A stretch of DNA of 64,000 nucleotides, taken from assembly GCA_003313425.1 (NCBI GenBank), contig NHZP01000064.1:1-64000 (forward strand). Direction: 5' to 3'. A program made the position numbers and the translations under genes. Numbering within the stretch: position 1 is the stretch's first letter; every line of letters starts with the position of its first letter. The DNA comes from Pseudopyrenochaeta lycopersici (lineage: Eukaryota > Ascomycota > Dothideomycetes > Pleosporales > Pseudopyrenochaetaceae). The notes beneath the pieces were generated by a model. The model worked only from the letters and a program-made list of their open reading frames with translations. It ran no database searches and was not told the DNA's origin. Shown here in pieces: positions 47,268-58,041 of the stretch.

Positions 47268-47334
47268 CCCCTAGGTGCAAAGGACCGGACGTGACCCAAC
47301 GAATCTCGGTTAGGCTAGTTTTAGCCCCTAGGGG
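47268..47334. promoter_or_regulatory. Two palindromes upstream of gene X
   Basis: CCCCTAGGTG at 47268-47277 (in TTACCCCTAGGTGCAA) and CCCCTAGGGG at 47325-47334 (in TAGCCCCTAGGGGTAAA), centres 57 bp apart, at the 5' end of gene X. The spacing resembles the pair before gene Y. Confidence 0.75.
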
Positions 47335-47434
47335 TAAATAAACTTAGCCGTCACACGCTGCACTAAGTCGCAAGGCTGTAGAAATGCGACTATGCACCTA
47401 CCTTTTCTTACTATTACTTTTCTTACTGTTATAA

Positions 47435-47750
47435 GAGGTTTTAACCCCTAGGGCAAGAATTTCTACTCGTTAAACTTATCGCTGTAAGAGGTTTTACCCC
47501 TAAGGGCAAGAATTTCTACTTATTAAACTTATTGCTGTAAGAGGTTTTACCCCTAAGGGCAAGAATTTCTACTTATTAAACTTATCGCTGTAAGAGGTTT
47601 TACCCCTAGGGGTAAGAATTTTTATTTGTTAAACTTATTATTATTAGAGGTTTTACCCCTAAGGGCAAGAATTTTTATTCGTTAAACTTACTATTAGAAG
47701 AGGTTTCACCCCCAGGGGCAAAAATTCTAGCCCTAACCCGAACCCCATAC
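47435..47750. repeat. 53-bp tandem repeat carrying the palindrome, 6 units
   Basis: The word GAGGTTTYACCCC or GAGGTTTTAACCCC falls at 47435, 47488, 47541, 47594, 47647 and 47700, exactly 53 bp apart. Every unit contains a form of CCCCTARGGGC (47594 has perfect CCCCTAGGGG). Remaining sequence is AGAATTTCTACTTATTAAAC-like. Confidence 0.92.
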
Positions 47751-47769
47751 ACCTGTTCACACCCCACAA

Positions 47770-50700
47770 TAACCCCTTCTTTTTTACTCTTTTCTCTCTT
47801 TTACTCCTCTCCTCTACTACCTAACTCCCTCCCTCCCTTTTACCTCCCCTCTTTTTCTTTACCCCTACTTCTAACTCTTTACACCTTACCTTACTTACTT
47901 ACTCTCTCCTTTTTCCTTCCCTTCTACCTCCTCTCTCTTCTTTCTAACCTTCTACCTTACCTTCTCTCCTCTTTTTAAACTCCTTCCTACTCACCTTTCT
48001 CTACTAACCCTCTACTTTTTCTTTCTCTACTTTTTCTTTCTCTACTTCCTCTACCCTTCCTTTCTCCCTTTAACACCCCTTTTTCTACTCTTCTCTAACC
48101 TTCTTACTAACCCTCTCTCTCTTTTTTCTTTTTAACTCTCTTTTCTTCTACTTACTCTTAACCTTTTTACTTCTTTACTCTTCTTTCTACTACTTTTATA
48201 ACTTTACCTCTCTACTTTTCTTTACTTCCTTTTTCCTACTTACACCTACTCTCTACTCTTTTCTTTTTACTACTTACTTCTCTTTCTAAACTTCTTTACT
48301 TTCCCTCTACTTCTCCTTTTTACTCTTACCTTTCCTTTCCTACTACTTTTAACCTTCTTTTCCTTCTTCTATAACTTCTCCTTTCTTTTCTCTCTTTTAA
48401 CTAACCTCCTTTCCTATAACTCTAACCCTCTCTCTTACACCTTCTTACTCTTTTTACTCTTTCCCTACCCCTCTTACTTCTCCTACCCTTCTAAACCCCT
48501 ACAACCCTTTACTTCTACTTTTCTTCCCCTATTTCTTCTTCTCTACTCTTTACTCCTAACTCCTACTTTTCTTCTCCTTTTCTACTCTTCTTAAACCCTA
48601 ACATTTCCTCCTTTTTAACTCTTTTCCCTTACACTCCCTCCTACTTCTTCTTCTTACTTCTACCTTTTACTTCTATAACCTTTACTCTTTATCTTTCTAC
48701 TCTCTTCCTCCTTTCTTAAAAACCTTAAATTTCCTTTTCTTCTCCTTCTCTACTCTTCCTTCCCCTAAACACCTCCCTTTCCTCTTCCCCCTATTTTTAC
48801 TCTTCTTTCTACTACTTAACTTCTCTTTTAAACCCCTCCCCTCTCTTTTATCCCTTTCCCTTCTTTAACACCTTTAACTCTTAACCCTTCTCCTCTTCTT
48901 TTCTCTTACTTTACTACTCTCTACTTTTTCTTAAAATCCTAACTCTTACTCTTTTAAAACTCTAACCCTCTCTTTCTCTACCTTACCTACCCTTACTCTA
49001 ACCCTTTCTAACCCTTTTTACTCTCTCTTTCTACATTTTTCTTTTTTAACCTTTTAACTCTCTCTTTCTTACCTTCTACCTCCCCCTTTTTTCTCTACCC
49101 TTACTTCTAACACCTTACCTTACCTTACTTACCCTCTTAACTCTAACTTACTTACCCTTTTCTTCTCTTTCCCTCTCCCTCCTCTTCTTCTCTCTTCTTA
49201 CAACTCTAACCTTCTCTTTCTCTTAAAACCCTAACCCTCTACTTTCTTCTTTTACTTCCTCTCTACCTCTTCTCTCTTCTCTTTTCTCTCTTCAAACTCC
49301 CTTCTCTACTTATCTTTTCCTACTAATCCTCTACTTTTTTTTTCTCTACTTTACTCTCTATTTCTCTCTTTAACTTCCCCTCCTCTACTCCTCCTTAACT
49401 TTCTAACTAACTCTCTCTCTTCTAAAACCCTAAACCTCTCTTTTTTTTTACTCTCTCTCTCTCTCCCTTACTCTCTTCTAACACCATAACCCTCATTTCT
49501 TCTACTAACTCTTTTACTCTTTTCTTTTTTCCTTCTCCCCTTTTACTCTTCTCTTACTCTTCTTTTCTCTTTTTTTCACTACTTTTACAACTCTACTCCT
49601 CTACTTTTTTTACCTTCTACTTTTCTTCTCTTACTTTTAACTAACTAACCCTTTAACCTTTCCTACAACTCTAACTCTCTTAACCTATTTTCTCCTCTTC
49701 TAATACTTATCCTTTCTCTCCTCCTACTCTACCCTTTTTAATATCTACAATCCTTACCCTCTCTATAACTTTAACCTTTTACTACCTTTCTTTCTTTTTA
49801 CCTAACTTACTCTTTTACCTCCTTACTCTTTTTTCTCTTTTTAAAACTCTCTTTTTAAAACTCTCTTTTTACTTTTTTTTTACTCTTCTTATAACCTTCC
49901 TTCTCTTTAAACTTATACCTTTCTTTCTTTCCCTTCTTTACTTATACCTACTCTTAACTAACCTTTTTTAACTTCTTTAACCTTCTCTTCTTCTCTTCTT
50001 CTCTTTAACCTTCTCCTTTACCTCTTTCTTTTAACTATAACCCTCTCCCCTACTCTTCTATACTACCTACTTCCTCTTTCTCCCTTCTCTTTCTCCTCTT
50101 CTACTCTTTACTCTCTACCTCTTTCTCTTTCTTACTCTTCTTAAACCTCTACTTTTCCTTCTTTTTAACTCTTTTTATTTACACTATCCTCTACTTCTTC
50201 TTTTTACTCCTTTCTTAATTTACTTTACTCTCTTTTCCTTCTTTAACAAACCTCTTCTACTCTTCTCTACTCTTCTTACTCTCCTTCCCTCCTCCTAACT
50301 CTCTCCCCCTTTTCTACCTATTCCCTTTCTTTTACTCTCTTTTTAACTACTAACTTCTTTATACTTATACCTACTCTCTCTTTTACTTTTATCTTCTTAC
50401 TTTCTCCTCTAACTTTACCTTACTCTACCTTCCTTTTTTACACATTTTTCTTCCTAAACTTCTTTAACTTTTCTTATAACTCCTCTTTCTAAATTCTAAC
50501 TCCTATCTACTTACTTCTATACTTTTTATATTATCTTCCTTTCTTCTTTTCCCTTTTTAAAACTTATTATACTCTCCTTATCCTTCTTCTACTCTAAAAT
50601 TTAAAAACTTTTTACTTCTTCTAAACCCTAATACTTACTTATAAACCTCTACTTACTTTTATCTTTCTTCTTTACTCTTTTTCTTTCTTTTCTTCTTTTC

Positions 50701-51670
50701 TTTCCTTTAAACCTCTAATCTCCCACTTTTTTTTATCCTTCTTACTTCCTTACTTTAAACTCCTAACCTCTAATCTTTTCTTATTTCTCCTCCTACCTTT
50801 TACTTCCTTTATTCCTTCTTACCTTCTTAAATCTTATTTTTTTTTCTACTACACCTCTACCTTAAAAATTACTCTTTACTAACTTTTAATCTATTAAACT
50901 CTAATTCTTATATAATTTCTTTCTACGTACTCTTCTTTTCCTTTAATAACTCCTTATCCTATATTATAACCCTTTCTATCTACCTTTATTCTCTAAATTC
51001 TACCTTATTTTTATATTTTTTTATTCTTATTTTCCTCCAACTTACCCTTATCTCTACCTACTCTATTACTACTATACTCTTCATCCCTTTCTCTCTATTT
51101 AAATCTAACTATTTTTACCTTATCTCTAACCCTTATACTATTTTATTATTTATTATTTTTATTTCTATTTACTTTTACTTCACTAATCTACTGTACTACT
51201 AACTCTACTGTTATATTTATCTGCTTCTTTCTCTTTCTCTTTTCTTATATATTTTCTTTTTCTATAATTTTATCTTCCTACTATTCTTCTTCTTCCTTAT
51301 CTTCTTCTTTTAAGCTAAGTAGTTGCCTTTTTCCTATTTATCTCCTAACCTAAGCAGTTTTCTATATACTTCTCTCTTTCTTACAATACCTCTTTATGTA
51401 ACACCTTACACGTATCTCTCTTCTTCTTCTATAGACTAAGTTGGTGTTATCTTTCTAATTTTAGTTCTAACCCAAACAGAACTTTATGCTGCCTCTCTGT
51501 TCTTCTACGCTTTACAGCTGCCCTCTCTTCTCTTTGTAACACCTAACAGGCCCTCTACCTACTCTTTCTGCCTTACTCTTCCTCTTTCGTCCTGCTGCGC
51601 TCAGCTTCTTTTCCTGCACTAGACAGCCCACTACCAACCTCTCTGTTACGCTCCGCGTTCTACACCAACA
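47770..51670. repeat. Internal copy of the left-end pyrimidine satellite
   Basis: Co-linear with 471-4260 from TAACCCCTTC at both starts to the CTCCGCGTTCTACAC words at both ends. Differences are mainly C/T transitions before A, in both directions, plus small indels (one of about 80 bp near 50485-50570). G-poor like the first copy. No gene. Confidence 0.9.
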
Positions 51671-52007
51671 GTCTTTCTTTCTCTATTCTCACTTTTATAA
51701 TTCTTCCTTTATATACATCCTTTTCTCTTTTTACCCCTTCTACTACTCTTATTACTTTTTTAACCCTATCTTCGTAATCCTACCCCTATCTTTTCTTTTT
51801 ATACTTACCCTCTTTATAATATATTACCTTCTTTTCCTAACCTAACTAGTTCAGCTAGCTTTTTTTAAAATCTTTATACTACTATACTTTTTTACTACCC
51901 TCGTTTCCTAACCTAAGCGGTTCGGCCGCGCTTTTACACGCTTTTCCTCCTTTTTTAATCCCTATTCTACTATATCTATAACTATAATACTAAATATCTA
52001 TTGTGCC
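51671..52007. other. CT/AT-rich sequence, no gene
   Basis: Low-G sequence with two CCTAACCTAA-type words (near 51837 and 51900, the latter followed by GCGGTTCGG). Confidence 0.45.
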
Positions 52008-52555
52008 GATGCACTTGGTGACCTGGTCACCTGGCCACTAAGGGCATCTCAGCTAGTTAGATGCAGCAGTTCAGATGCAGCAGCTCAGGCCACAGCAGCT
52101 TAGGCCACAACAGCTCAGACTTCAAGGCAATTAAGCGAGATTAGCAGAAAAATAAGGATATAAGGAGGCAGGCAGGCGGAGAACATCGAAAAAAAAAAGG
52201 ATCGAGGAATCCAAGCATCTACTATCGAAGGAACCATCTAGAAAACCAAGCAGAAAAACATTCAAGGGAACTAAGCAGACAAAATCTAAGAAAAACATCC
52301 AGAGAAGGATTGAGAGGATCCGATATTAAGGAACATCTAGAAGTAATTAAGACAGTACAGATAGACAGACAGATACGGCTACTACAGTTTACTACCCCCC
52401 CCCCTATTATTGTTCATCCTTGTTTACCTACCTCCTACCTCTCATCTCATCCTTGATGGGATGACTACCTAGCTGTGTTCAGTGAGCTCAAGGCTACCAT
52501 CGACAGGGAGAAGTTGGCTGAGGCCTCTGTTCCTGCACACTATCTCTTCTAAACC
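52008..52555 (+). mobile_element. GC-balanced retroelement-like remnant
   Basis: This island contrasts with its CT/AT-rich surroundings. It opens with GGTGACCTGGTCACCTGGCC (near 52017), a palindrome-rich start seen in some fungal Ty3/gypsy LTRs, then many GATGCAGCAG and CAAGCAGA repeats, a purine-rich stretch, a C(9) run near 52396, and a short frame WDDYLAVFSELKATIDREKL ending near 52552. It shows little RIP. A solo LTR or other retroelement end is the best guess; no matching second copy is in the window. Confidence 0.3.
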
Positions 52556-54067
52556 CTTTAACTAATCTTTTTATTCATATTATACTACGCTTTTTTCCTA
52601 ACCTAAGCCCTTAGAGTAGAACCCTAATCCTTAATCTTAACATGTTAACTAACTTCTTCTATTTCTTAACCTTACTACTATAAAATAACTTTCCTCTATT
52701 TCTTAAATTACCTATATATACCTTTATAATATTCCCCTAATTTTTATTTACTTTACCTTTTTTTACTTTTATAATTTTTAACCTAAACTAAGCCCTTCTA
52801 GTAACCTATTTACCTTGTATATTGCTATTCCATATTATTACTATTTCTAATCTACTTTTTATCCTCTAAAAATATCTACCTCTTAAAACTAAACTTTATT
52901 CTTACTTTCTATATTTTTTTTTCTAACCTAAGCAGTTCGGGCGGGTTATATACTCTTTTACTAACTTCCTATCTCTATTTAACTTATAAAATGCTCTACT
53001 ATATACTATATAAGTCTTATACTAACTCTATTCATAGTTTTGTTAGATTTAAGGGTCTTCACGCGACAGGCAATAAATAAGAGATAATCTTGATAGGGTC
53101 TAATAACTGTTAATTAATTAATTGATGCTTACTATCTGATTTTCTTCCTTAGGTATTATGTTATTATACCCGAGACTAGTGTTACATAACTATCCCTCTT
53201 GTGTCTGCACATAACGTAGGCCGGCTGGATGCTCCAGGTACCTATTATCTGACAATCCTGTTTTATTATACGTCTCTAAACTTATTATTTACTTCTATTA
53301 AACTACTCTTTTTTTCTTCTAATATATTATTTATTTAAAACATACAAACTTATTCTTTTAAAAAATAAATTATTTTATATATTAAAATATTATATATAAT
53401 GTTACTAAAACTATATATAAAACTTAGGATAACAATATTATTATATTTATTATTTAAAAAAAAAGTAGTGTATATATAATAACTTATAGAATTTTATTAT
53501 ATATAATTATGTGTAATTATATACTTAGCTTTTTCTATACTATCTTATAAAAATTAGAAGTGTTAGTTGGCTGTATACTCCTCTAGAGGGCTACGCATCT
53601 AGTAGTATAGGTAGTAGTTGTTGCTGCTGTACGTCATAGCGTACGGCATAAAAGGTGAGCTAAAAGATATGTATCTATTCCCTTGACTGTGTACTCCTCT
53701 AGAGGCATCGGGCTGAAGAGCCCCTTTCTTATAGGGAGAGAGGGCCCTTATGTACCCTTTACGTACTAGGATAAATAGTTACATAAAGCAAGTAACTTAT
53801 ACGTACGAACAAGAAGTCTAATATTTATACTACATTATAAAATTCTATAAAATATAGATATAATATTTTATACTTATTTAAAGCTTAGAGACTAACTTTA
53901 TAAAATACTAAAATATAGTAATATACTTATCTTATCTATACTTTATAGACTATCTTTTATTAGTCACCTATTATAGTACATTTCTTACTCCCTTAAATAA
54001 TAAACTTGCTTATGCATAATCTATATTTTATAACTATACTTGCTTATAGAAACTACTAACATCATTC
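52556..54067. other. AT-rich region, no gene
   Basis: Degraded AT-rich DNA. CCTAACCTAAGC-type words recur near 52597 and 52924. An approximate repeat GTRTACTCCTCTAGAGG occurs near 53572 and 53692. No supported gene. Confidence 0.5.
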
Positions 54068-54963
54068 TTAGAAATCTGCACCACTAAAGTCCAAATCTGC
54101 ACCCAAGTCCAAATCTGGACCAGCCGAGTCGCCATTACACGGTGACTCGACGCCCACCTGGCAAATCCCCGCTCGCCCAAGTCCACCACGGGCCTGGCCT
54201 CGCTGTGCTTCCCTCTTCGCAACCGGCTAAGCCTCCTCAGAGCTTTGGTCTTGGATCGTCTGCCCGATAAAGATTCCATCTGCTCCAACGCTAATTCCCT
54301 CACCTACACCCTCAATAATACCGCCAACACGGCTGCCTCGCCCGCGTCCACCACGTCCCCGGCCTCGTTGTGGCTCTCTCTTTGCTACTGGCTGCGATTC
54401 CTCAGAGGTTTGGTCTTGGATTGTCTGTCCGATGAAGATTCCATCTGCTCCAGCACCAACCACCTCACCTACACCCTCAATAATACCGCCAACACGGCTG
54501 CCTCGCCCGCGTCCACCACGTCCCCGGCCTCGCTGTGGTTCCCTCTTCGCAACCGGCTGCGATTCCTCAGAGGTCTGGTCTTGGATGGTCTGTCCGATGA
54601 AGATTCCATCCGCCACCCCGCCGATACCCTCACTTACGCCCTCAATAACACCGCCAACACGGCTGCCTTGCCCGCGTCCACCACGTCCCCGGCCTCGCTG
54701 TGGCTCTCTCTTTGCTACCGACTGGGATGCCTCAGAGGTCTGGTCTTGGATTGTCTCGCTCCTGATGCTGTTAGTAACCTAGTATATTACTCGCTGTGTG
54801 GGACCTACAGATCATCAACTCCTGCAGGTACTTCAAGGCCAGCGGTTATTAGAAGCCTAGACGGGAGCCTATCAGGGAGACCCTCTGAGAGGACAACAGG
54901 TGCGGCATTAGCAGTCATGCCAGCAGTAAACGCCAAAATGGCCGCGACCGTTGATGCGCGCAT
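54068..54963 (-). pseudogene. Secreted Gly/Arg repeat protein with Lys-Arg sites, copy 2 (nearly intact)
   Basis: Exon 1 is 54963-54809 (MRASTVAAILAFTAGMTANA signal peptide). A 47-nt intron at 54808-54762 (GTAGGT..TACTAAC..CAG) joins it exactly in frame to exon 2 (54761-54068), 283 codons in all including TAA at 54068. The protein has nearly four 55-residue repeats, each with IGQTIQDQTSEE, VAKREPQRGRGRG and VGGIIEGVGE, then a different C-terminus ending GADLDFSGADF. The only premature stop is TAG at 54227, replacing Gln of the EEAQPVAKR-like motif. One Lys-Arg per repeat suggests Kex2 processing into about 55-residue peptides. This copy keeps the true C-terminus that copy 1 lost. Confidence 0.75.
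54076..54761 (-). repeat. 165-bp coding tandem repeat, about 4 units
   Basis: The phrase CTTGGATYGTCT or CTTGGATGGTCT falls at 54250, 54415, 54580 and 54745, exactly 165 bp apart, matching the repeat at 27.2-28.3 kb. Confidence 0.93.
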
Positions 54964-55157
54964 AGTAAAGGGGGCTTTGTTAAGGATTGGTAGTCTTAAA
55001 GTTAGGGAAAAGAGCGCTTAGTAGTGGAATCATTCACAGAAGGTGCGTGTCTAGAAATGAGGTGGAGAGGTGCTAATGATATGAGTCCTGATTAGGGTGA
55101 AAGATGCCTATTTTATATCCTTTCAAGATACCTCCTATAAGGACGAAAATCGTGCCC

Positions 55158-55729
55158 CTACATGCCAAGCTGCTTGCATCGTTTCAACATGTTAGCCACT
55201 AAGCCAGACGCATAAACACTAACGCTTCTAACTATCCTTTTGTCAGCGAAAACGATTGTATCATAAGGGAGGCTCTTGAAGAAATTCGTAGGGTTTGGCC
55301 TTGGCAGGGACGTCGCAACATAGACGACAACAATGACTAGACCCGCATTGCCTTGGCATGAACGGTACTTCCCTAGCACCCTAGGGCACGGCCTATTCGG
55401 CATAACGCGGCCGAACTTAACACAATCGCGCTAATTAATAGCCACACTGAACAGAAGGGGGCATAAACGAAGCAGCCGTATTGGGTAACAGGATCAGCGG
55501 CTAAGAAACACTTGTCTGGTCTGTGTAGTGTTTCAAAGCCTTCTAGAAGCTGCTGTAAGTGTCTTAGCGTAGCTCGTGCATTTACTCTGACCTCTGATAG
55601 TCTGTGCGTCTCCGCTGCACCTCCCTTGGCGAACTGTTTTAATCGCTAGTTCTAACTTACCCCACATAAGCCTAACAGTCGGGATTTACTAACATGCTGG
55701 TTACTTAGACGTTTAGCTATTCTCGCTAT
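55158..55729 (-). pseudogene. Small putative membrane protein W, copy 2
   Basis: Co-linear with 28736-29308 but one base shorter: a single-base deletion near 55380 shifts frame between SSAALCRIGRAL and LGKYRSCQGN. Here the codons that are stops in copy 1 are intact (CAA, TGG CTA, CGA). The start is again ATA (55727-55729). TAG stops near 55650 are specific to this copy. Hydrophobic segments VWLLISAIVLSSAALC and GLVIVVVYV are kept. Confidence 0.6.
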
Positions 55730-55866
55730 GCTGTTTTGTTAACAACTAAGGTCTTTGCATTATGCAGCAGGGACGTAGAGAAACGCTAGTGTTAGGTATG
55801 CTGTCTTTACCTTGTGCTGCGCTTTACACTAAGTCCGTATGCGATATGCGGCAGCGAGGTAACGGC

Positions 55867-55874
55867 TATAAAAA
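55867..55874 (+). promoter_or_regulatory. TATA box of PEBP-like gene, copy 2
   Basis: TATAAAAA about 157 bp before the ATG at 56031, followed by a pyrimidine-rich leader. The same place in copy 1 (near 29438) reads CTACAAAAAA, so the box has been altered there. Confidence 0.45.
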
Positions 55875-56030
55875 ACTGACGCTCTTTCGGCATCTGTCTC
55901 TGCTGCATTTCCTTCGTCTTTGGCTTCGCTGTGCCCCTTTCTCTTTTCTTTCGTCTATTCTTACCTACCCAGCCTAAACGTCCTGTCCTCCTATTTGTCT
56001 ATCTATCTCCTCTTACGCCTGCCTACTAAA

Positions 56031-56834
56031 ATGCACTTTACTTGTCGTACAGTTCTAATAGCTAGCCTTTTACAGTCTGTAAGAAGCATAGCTATAGACA
56101 ATCTTACTGTAGAATTTAACACGGCAGTCGCTAGTAGCGGTGTTAGCATCCTAGTGGAGCGTGAGTTGCTATCTATACTGTGCACGGCAACGTGACCCTA
56201 ACACGTAGGCCCTGCAGCCACTATAGATCCTGCCGTGACTGTAAGGATAGGCACAGAGCAGAGGATTCCTGGCTCCTACACGCTCCTTCTAGTTAATAAG
56301 GCCAGATGCAATGTATCCTCTCCGTCTCTTTGCTCTATGCAGTTAGGTCTGGTGTCCTCCCATCAGCTTACATTTCTCGCGGGCAAGATAGTGTACGAGC
56401 TTGTTAACCTAAGTAAGCCCTCCTCGCAGGCACCTTATACTATAGAATTGCTAACGAGTAACCTTCCTCTACTAGATAGCTCTACACAGCTTCTTCTAAA
56501 TACAACAGATAGCCAACCTTAGGACTTGGCAGCGTTATTTGTGGAGCCGTGGGCTAGCCTACACACTGTTGCAGGGAACGTGTACAATGCATCAAGCGAA
56601 TAGGACGTAAAAAGAAGCCTAGAACGATCAAAGAGTAAGAGACCTACTAGAACTGGGTCTGAGAAAGCGCGCAAAACTCGGGAGGCCAGGCCTAAGTCAA
56701 CGAGGCCAGCTATGAATCTTACTGTGAACTTTGGCAGCGAGAGCGAGAATAAGAGCAAGAATCACGGCGAGTTACTACAGAGCAAACCTCTTATTTGGTT
56801 TTTTGCAGCTCTTGTTATGTTAATATTTGTGTAA
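56031..56834 (+). pseudogene. Secreted, C-terminally anchored protein, possible PEBP-like fold, copy 2
   Basis: Same 804-bp length as copy 1. Signal peptide from ATG 56031, intron 56161-56208 (48 nt, GTGAGT..CCCTAAC..GTAG), then TVEFNTAVASSG, IPGSYTLLLV-like core, Ser/Thr-rich region, Lys/Arg-rich stretch and a C-terminal hydrophobic segment LIWFFAALVMLIF before TAA at 56832. Premature TAG at 56519 and near 56598 are CAG in copy 1; conversely the two stops of copy 1 are sense codons here. The Trp near the C-terminus is intact. Confidence 0.6.
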
Positions 56835-57841
56835 AGTACATAGCGTAATCTTACAATTATATTATGTCAAAGGCCTAAAATAGGCTCTTAAGCTACTACC
56901 TATCGCGCTGTTGTAATGGCGAGGACAGCTCTAATAAAGCTAACGCGAAAAATTAGCAACAAGAAAGAAACGAAGTAGTAGTAGTACTGCAGGCTCCCTC
57001 AACTCTTCGTGAGCACACGCAGCGTAAGTACCTAAACTATCTTAGGCACCTCTAACGCTTCCTAAAGTAAAATAGTATAATTACCTAAAACACCTTAACT
57101 ATATTATAATCCTAAAAGAGCACTCTAATTCAAGGAGTAATAGGATTTTAATAGGAGAGGCGACAAAAACTTTGATAAGAGGAATAAGAATAGGGACGTA
57201 CTACTTTATTAGTTTTAATGCAAGCCTAAGAGATAGGAGACGTTAGCTGCGCTAGCAAAGCTCTATTTTTTAAAGATAGAGTAGAGTTCTAGTATTAAGA
57301 AAAAAGGTAATAACTAGCTAAGTAATACAGCCCTAATAGTAACACGCTCTATAAAACCTTCAACTTACTACGTATATATGTCTCTCTAGTAAATATACTT
57401 TAAATGTTAGTATAAGCGCTAAAACTCTATGTAGGAGAGTAAATATATATAGTTTCTTTATTTGTGTAGCACTATTAGAATATAGAGTATTATACTTTGT
57501 TACCTTTTATATCTTACTTATAGTTATATAATTTTATCAATTTCTTATATTCTACTTACTACTCTATGCTTAATAATTACTACCTTCTACTATTAGCTTT
57601 CTACTTTTTACCTCTTACCTTTTACTTTTACTTTCTACTCTCTACTTTTTACTTTTTATCTTACTTTCTATATTTTACTTTCTACGTTTTACTTTCTACT
57701 ACCTACTTTTTAATTTATACTTTTACCTTCTAGTTTATATATTTAATAAAGATAAAGTGTTTACTGTAGTTAAATGTCTGCTCTGCTCCCTTAGGCGTAG
57801 GCTATGTGTCGCTCTAGCTAGAAACCGTTCTACTAAAGCTT
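56835..57841. other. AT-rich intergenic, no gene
   Basis: The copied block ends near 56868. The rest is TA-rich with a TTTACTTTCTAC-type low-complexity run at 57600-57720. No supported gene. Confidence 0.45.
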
Positions 57842-58004
57842 TGTCAGATTGTCAAATACAAGGAAAGAGCGATAAATAGTAGGACCGATAACTATTACGA
57901 TCTACGGAACCTCTAGAAGCAGAGGAGCTATAAAAAAGAACAGACAGAATAATAATAAATAAATAATTAATTTTCTGACTAACACATTTATTAAAATTCT
58001 AATA
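57842..58004 (+). repeat. 5' LTR of copia element (163 bp)
   Basis: Starts TGTCAGATTG and ends TTCTAATA, where the 3' LTR has TTCTGACA; the change is G-to-A and C-to-T. Preceded by AGCTT, the target duplication. Confidence 0.93.
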
Positions 58005-58041
58005 ATTAAGAGTCTTACTGCCTTAATTACATACTAAAACA

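Noticed and set aside
47435..47750. CRISPR array
   Set aside because: The repeat is a direct tandem with no variable spacers, in a eukaryotic genome.
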